Positions 58,547 through 64,000 of a stretch of DNA of 64,000 nucleotides are shown in pieces. The notes under the pieces are model-generated. The model had not been told where the DNA came from, ran no database searches, and worked only from the letters and a program-made list of their open reading frames with translations. The stretch is taken from contig CM067067.1 in NCBI GenBank assembly GCA_033980235.1, positions 4,530,289-4,594,288 on the forward strand, in the 5' to 3' direction. A program made the position numbers and the translations under genes. The first letter of the stretch is position 1. The number at the start of each line of letters is the position of its first letter. The stretch comes from Diadema setosum. Its lineage: Eukaryota > Echinodermata > Echinoidea > Diadematoida > Diadematidae.

Positions 58547-59324
58547 GCAAGTGTTGAGTACATTTGGATAAGTTCTCACTGCTACATGACCAAAGTTTGG
58601 AATAATCATAAAACAAGTGACAAGAAATGTGATGTTTGATAGCCATTGTAGGCCCCCCCCCCCCTTTTTAAAATAAAAATCATTTACCAAATTTAGCTAA
58701 AAATATCACTGATCTGATGTTTGAATGATAAATTGTACTCGCAGAATATAATGTACATGTACAGTACAGGTCTGTTATTGCACAATTCAGTGAGTCATCA
58801 CCCTTGACGACTCCACTTGGCTAAACATACTGTATTAAGAGATTATGAGTAGTCTATGGAACAAGCCTCATGGCAATTTTTCAACTCATTTTATAGAAAA
58901 TGGTGTTAAAAAAATAACACGTACAATCTCTTTATAACAAACAAATGAATATATATCATACATTGTGGCACATCATACTACTCCAAAACAAATCAGCATG
59001 TAACTTGAAAAATAAAACTGCCACATATCATTAGAGTGCATTCAAAGCACGCACTACACATGTAATTTATGCACATCATGTTCTTTTCTTATTTCTGGTC
59101 TTCAATAGGTGAAGAGAAAGTACATTAAAACAAGTTCATCCTCTTAATCACCATTACACATCAGCTCAAGACTTTTCACGCCACTTACAGCTGTAGATCG
59201 CTCATGCTGCTCACACACTTAATGATGCTATTTGAAATGGCATAACCACTTTCACTCATGAAAGAGAGGAACTACACTGGAGAGCCAGATGATTTAAAGG
59301 TCTACTGTAAGTTTACTGCTATAT

Positions 59325-59716
59325 TTAAAGGGAATATAGCTTTGGGTTGAGACGTGACTTCAGGTTTCTAACATTTTCTTTTTTTTTTCTTTTTTTGTGT
59401 GTGAGATAATGAGAAACCTCTTAAGAAATATATATACGTTGTATATGAAAGAGCATGTAATTCAAAGAAGGATTCAATATTTATTTGATGAAAATTGGTT
59501 TTGAAATGGCTGAGATATCCAAAACAGAGCAAACCTAAAAAAAAGGTGGGACCCACCATTTATTAGAATCGCTTTGTTTACAATTTTATTTTGATTTATT
59601 TTTTTTTTTAGAATGGTATGCTCTGTATTATTTCATAAGTAGTTTTTTGATATCTCACAAAAAAAAAAGTTAAAAGGCCAATTCTCATCTCCACCAATAC
59701 TATACAATCTCTTTAA
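59325..59716. mobile_element. Palindromic MITE, copy 4
   Basis: TTTAAAGGGAATATAGC at the left, ACTATACAATCTCTTTAA at the right, centre GGTGGGACCCACC. Has T/A homopolymer expansions in both arms. Confidence 0.83.
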
Positions 59717-59898
59717 CCTATGTTGTATATTGTATAATTATTATAATTCTTTAGGTTTGATCTAAATGTGTCCTTTCAGCATCAGTTTTTTCACAGTTTG
59801 GCATCATACTAGAACCTTACTCCCCAAAATCCAAGGAATCACCCAGTTTCTCCTGAAATCCTACGGCAGATGGCACTTCAGCCATAGACCTTCCTTAA

Positions 59899-59984
59899 CC
59901 CGTAGAGGACGGACTGATTTTGCTACAACACACATTTCCCATAGACACCTGCCCAAGTATACTCGGGGACTCATCCTCAACGGG
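59899..59984. mobile_element. 85-bp-type piggyBac-like mini-MITE, third copy
   Basis: TTAA at the left, TAAA at the right; ends CCCGTAGAGGACG and inverted CCCGTTGAGGATG. Confidence 0.82.
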
Positions 59985-60289
59985 TAAAACATACTACAAT
60001 GCATGGGCCCAAAGCAGCATAGCAGGTTTCAATACCATTGTACAAGAGCACTGCATGCATCAATGCCATACAAACCCCATGACCTATCTATGACTGGCAG
60101 TACTCCAAAATTTCTGACAAAGCACCTCCTATTCCAACACGTTCTACACAGTATTCAAGTGAATGCATGTTTTTTCCTGATATTTACAAGAACAACTAGT
60201 TGCTCCAGCCAAGCTGAACATTAAGTACAATGTACTTTAAAATTCTCCAGTCTAAAATGTTTTGCAACAGATGTATATGGCATGCATTG

Positions 60290-60485
60290 CTGTAAAACAT
60301 AATATATTCGCGGCATGAATTGGAGCCGACGGCCTTTTTTGCGTCATGAAATTTTCGCGAACTGCCACTGGCATTCAATGCATATAATGTAGACAAGAAC
60401 TTTCGCGTGCATTTTAATTTCGCGAATCTTGGCGCTCACGAAATTCGTGAAAGCAAAATGCACGCGAACATTCCTCGTTTCACAG
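60290..60485. mobile_element. MITE, GGCATGAAATTT family, copy 3 (best preserved)
   Basis: Ends CTGTAAAACATAATATATTC and inverted CTGTGAAACGAGGAATGTTC. Contains GAGCCGACGGCC, CATTCAATGCAT and TTTCGCGA motifs. Confidence 0.8.
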
Positions 60486-60832
60486 TAGTTATTAGTTATC
60501 AGTATTAACTGGTAGGTCAGGCAATACATCAGCGGGGAGCTGTGGGGCTGATATGTGGCCCTTGTCAGAGCATAATTTGAACAAAACACAGTATGACCAT
60601 CAACCAACAGCAAGTCTGTCACACAGTCTTTGTGACAGAAATGTATCAAACACCACATGTAACAAGGAAGTGCAGAGTGGGGAAAGTGCATTTTCATATA
60701 TTCTTCTTATTATGTCATCTTCTATTTCCAGAGATTAATCAATGTTTCCATAAGAAAAAAAAGTATTCACGTTGACGAGTTTGTCGGTGAAACGTAGCGT
60801 GGTGTAGAGGAATAAAAGATCACATACATGTA

Positions 60833-61719
60833 CCAGGTGTTACAAAAAACATTTCCCACACTTGATCCTTAATAGTTTGAAAACTATAGGCCTACAGGTG
60901 TACATCAGATAACACTGTCATTGATATGAGTAATAGCTGAATAGTGTACAATTTAGTTGGAGGTGATTTGAATATGAGACCATGAATCAGTTTCATTAAA
61001 TCCATGATTAATTTTAAAGTTAAGTTCCAGATTTTGGTCAAATTTGAACCCTCGGTACAAAATTGAACTTCACACAAGAACTTTGATGTGTATGTGAGTG
61101 TGTGCTTACAATGACCCTGAACACAAGACATGAATATCACGAATACCACCTTTTCAGAGCTCTGCTAACTAGGCTTCTGGACTCTTGCTCCAAGGCACAT
61201 GAATGCTTTATTAATCATTCATGATGGATTGCCTTGGACACTGCTAGTCTAAATTCATGGTAAAATGTAAAATGCATGCACATGAAAAAAAAAAAAATAA
61301 GCACATGTGTTTTCATGTGCTTGCATACAATTGTACACTACATTTCAGGATGAATAAAGACTAGCTGTGGTAGTGGAATTTCTCATGAATATGTAATAGA
61401 GCATTCCAATCCTGGCCATTGTTCAGGACCATTATCAGGGTGTTTAACCACACACTCCCATACACATCAACTGATCCCTGTGCAAAATTAAAATTTTGTA
61501 CAGAGGGTTGAAAACAGCAAAATCTGAAAACCAACTTAAAAATAAATCTTGAATTTAATAAAACTGATTTATGCTATCACTTTTGAATTATCTCCAGCAA
61601 AATTGTACACAATTCAGCTAATGATTGCTCATATCAATGTCAGTGTTATCTGATATATAGTTTTTGAACTACAGTTTGTATTAAGGATCAAAAGTGGGAA
61701 ATGTTTTTGTAACACCTAG
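60833..61719. mobile_element. Fold-back element with long arms, 887 bp, mariner-like target
   Basis: TA at both sides. Ends CCAGGTGTTACAAAAAACAT and inverted CTAGGTGTTACAAAAACATT. The inverted similarity continues for roughly 200 bp per arm (CATTGATATGAG..AATAGCTGAAT, GTACAAAATT). No transposase. Confidence 0.8.
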
Positions 61720-62712
61720 TATATTGACAGGTACAGTACACTTTTTGATCTCTTTACACTTTGATTTGTGATAGACAAAATTTTGCAGATCTTTTTGAAA
61801 CCCACGGACATTAATATTTTGAGCAAATCATGAGTCAACATGAATAATTGACATCACCAACAGAAGCATTCTTTTTGAGGTGCAAACAATCTACAGTTTG
61901 TATGTTTACAGACACTACACAGGAAAGCACTTACAATTTGTACCAGTACACTGATATTAATGCAACATACAAATCTATGTAACTGGCTACTCTTATATGT
62001 GAACAGAATTGAACCCTTGTGACAATATCTAACAGATCTACAGCAGGTACAGAACAGCACACTTCAATTTCAAGTAATTGTTCAATGTTTTCATTGTCTT
62101 TCTTGCCAAGGAGTCTTAAATTGAATAAAGATTATGCCAAGATTACCTCAACAGCCGCTTTTCAGAACTCATGCTGGTTTCACCACATTCAGCAGAAGCC
62201 GCATCTAGACCAGCTATCAATAATATCATGACCCCAACACTGCACTCGATAGTTTCATCTACATGCACTGTACTCCTCCTATATGAAAGTACCATGCACA
62301 TGTAATCTCTATGGCAAAAACTGATTCTAATTCTGGACTAATAATTGATTTCATACTTATTTGCTTGCCATTGTTGCCAATTTGTACTGCAAGCAAGCAG
62401 CTGTCGGTTAACATATCATAGCAGCTGTCTTTCTCACAGGTTTCTTGTTGTTTTTTTCCCCCGAATAGTTTCATATTATATCTCCTGTGGTACACCATTA
62501 TATGTTTGAAGCACTGCTTCGTTACCTCTAACAAGCTGTAGTATTAAATCACAATGTTCGTATGCATGTGTATTTCTATTCATAATAATAAAATCAGAAA
62601 TGTTTATAGTGTGACTTATTTGTATGCAACCTCTCTATGTTCCTCAGACCATCAACATGAGAATTCAGTACCGGTAAAACCTTCAATTGTATATGGGAAT
62701 TATATCTAAATA

Positions 62713-62729
62713 CATATATGATATATATA

Positions 62730-62785
<56 letters not shown>
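62713..62785. repeat. (AT)n microsatellite
   Basis: Long alternating TA run immediately left of the MITE at 62799. Confidence 0.95.
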
Positions 62786-62788
<3 letters not shown>

Positions 62789-62798
62789 TATGTAAATA

Positions 62799-63000
62799 CT
62801 GTAAAACCAACAATTTTTGCATGCATTCTAATTTCATGAATTTTATGAAAGCCAAGATTGCAAAATTAAATTGCATGCAAAAGTTCTTGACTACACTAAA
62901 ATGCATTGGATGCCAGTCATAATTTGCAAAAATTTCATGCTGCGAAAAAGGCCATCAGCTCTAATTTGTGAAAATTTCATGCTGTGAATATGCTTTACAG
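62799..63000. mobile_element. MITE, GGCATGAAATTT family, copy 4 (reverse orientation)
   Basis: Reads as the reverse complement of 60290-60485: AAATGCATTGGATGCCAGTC and AAAAAGGCCATCAGCTC, ending CTTTACAG. Confidence 0.8.
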
Positions 63001-64000
63001 TGCAACCTTATTACCCCTGTGACAAACTTCTGGGACCTAGATTCTTATCAAGCAAGAAAGTTTTCTTACAAGAGACTGATATATCAAATGAGCAATAGAA
63101 GTGAATCAGAATAAATTCTCTTACGGTGTAATTGAGAATTGACAGAACAATCCTCTGAGGTATATCTGTAGTAGACTTAATACTAACAAAATTTTGAAGC
63201 TATTTTAAACTGAAATATCTATGCCATTAAGTAAATTTGATGTAAATTTGATATTTTTTTCCTCACATGTACTGTATGATGATTAAACAAACCTAGATTT
63301 AAACCCTTGGCCCTGAATGGTCTAGATACCAAATACTTGCTTTTGCCAACAAAGAGCACAACTGAATACAATTCAACAGAATACAATGTGAAGCCAGCCA
63401 TACTAGGTCATACATTGTACTCAGGCCTTGCAAATTCAAAGACAAACAACAGGCATTCCAATGCTGCACTAAGTACTACAGTGTATTTGACATGCCTGCA
63501 GATGGTCTTTGTTGGCAAAGCTGCTAAATCACTTCAAGAAGATTGAAATGTGAACAAAATGATCTGAAGATATCATATTGGGGTTTGTTCCACTGTCCTA
63601 AAAAGAGTGAATAGTCACCAAATTCAAGCATTTTAATAGCATTTTGTGCGAGGGAGTAGAACGTTGATTTGACTTGGCAAGTTCCACTTCCACAGCATAC
63701 CCTACAAATATGCCACTGAGTGGGGCCCAACTCAGCATGAGCGATGGCTTTGCAAATTGATGAGTATATCCTTCTTAGAATGCAGGCCAGCACTATTTAT
63801 CATCAAATAATTGATGGATTGATCAGACATATTTAAGGTGGAAGAGCCTTTAAGATAGGTATTGTGTGCCACTTCAAGAAATGCGTGCCTTGTTGTGATA
63901 AAAACCCACATCCTGATACTAGCAAACGATCATGACCCAGTTAAAAAAAAAAAAAGCTAGTTTCTCTTTCAGTATCGATATTGTCTGTCTGCTTTCACAG

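Larger units (their letters stand above)
57317..64000. other. Upstream intron or intergenic region, no coding exon seen
   Basis: No ORF here resembles a known protein. The sequence is AT-rich and mostly repeats: MITEs at 58320-58546, 59325-59716, 59899-59984, 60290-60485, 60833-61719 and 62799-63000, an (AT)n run near 62713-62785, and G and T homopolymers around 58337-58366. If the 5' UTR acceptor is real, at least part of this is intron and the promoter lies at or beyond the right edge. Confidence 0.6.

Noticed and set aside
63524..63793. 89-codon minus-strand ORF at the right edge as an upstream exon or transposase fragment
   Set aside because: No family motif seen and no supporting repeat structure.

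Overview
This window is one eukaryotic locus: a single large, intron-rich gene on the minus strand, surrounded and invaded by many short non-autonomous DNA transposons. There are no bacterial features (no operons, ribosome binding sites or dense ORFs). The AT-rich introns, the density of small inverted-repeat elements and the animal-type ectopeptidase suggest an invertebrate metazoan. I favour a marine deuterostome such as an echinoderm, but that placement is inference and weak.

The gene encodes an M1-family zinc aminopeptidase, closest by eye to aminopeptidase N (ANPEP/CD13). I could join 17 coding exons from the start codon at 57290 to the stop codon at 29-31. Every intron is GT-AG and every phase matches, giving 3078 coding bases, or 1025 residues plus stop. 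The protein has a short cytoplasmic tail, one signal-anchor transmembrane helix (about residues 58-78), a Thr/Pro-rich stalk (about 90-125), the M1 N-terminal domain, and the catalytic domain. The catalytic domain carries GAMEN (405-409), HELAH (441-445), the distal zinc ligand Glu464 and the transition-state Tyr527. A long C-terminal helical domain follows. The peptidase domain faces outside the cell. A likely 5' UTR acceptor lies just upstream of the ATG, so the promoter and first exon probably lie upstream, perhaps beyond the window. The 3' UTR runs off the left edge.

Layout: 57.3-64 kb holds no coding exon, only MITEs. Exon 1 (56518-57290) is followed by a 22-kb intron 1 (34304-56517), then exons 2 and 3 with introns of about 7 and 6.5 kb. 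Exons 4-17 are packed into the left 20 kb.

The non-coding DNA is almost all repeats. I see TTAA-flanked piggyBac-like elements from 85 to 1462 bp, hAT-like elements with 8-bp target duplications, TA-flanked pogo/mariner-like elements, and several families with termini starting CTGTA. A roughly 390-bp near-perfect palindromic MITE occurs in five places, and a tRNA-derived SINE fragment is nested in a MITE. Intron 6 holds a tandem array carrying an RFX X-box-like palindrome in each monomer. Four elements sit within 60 bp downstream of 5' splice sites. I found no second gene and no autonomous transposase or reverse transcriptase. The novelty here is in the repeat architecture, not in a new enzymatic system.
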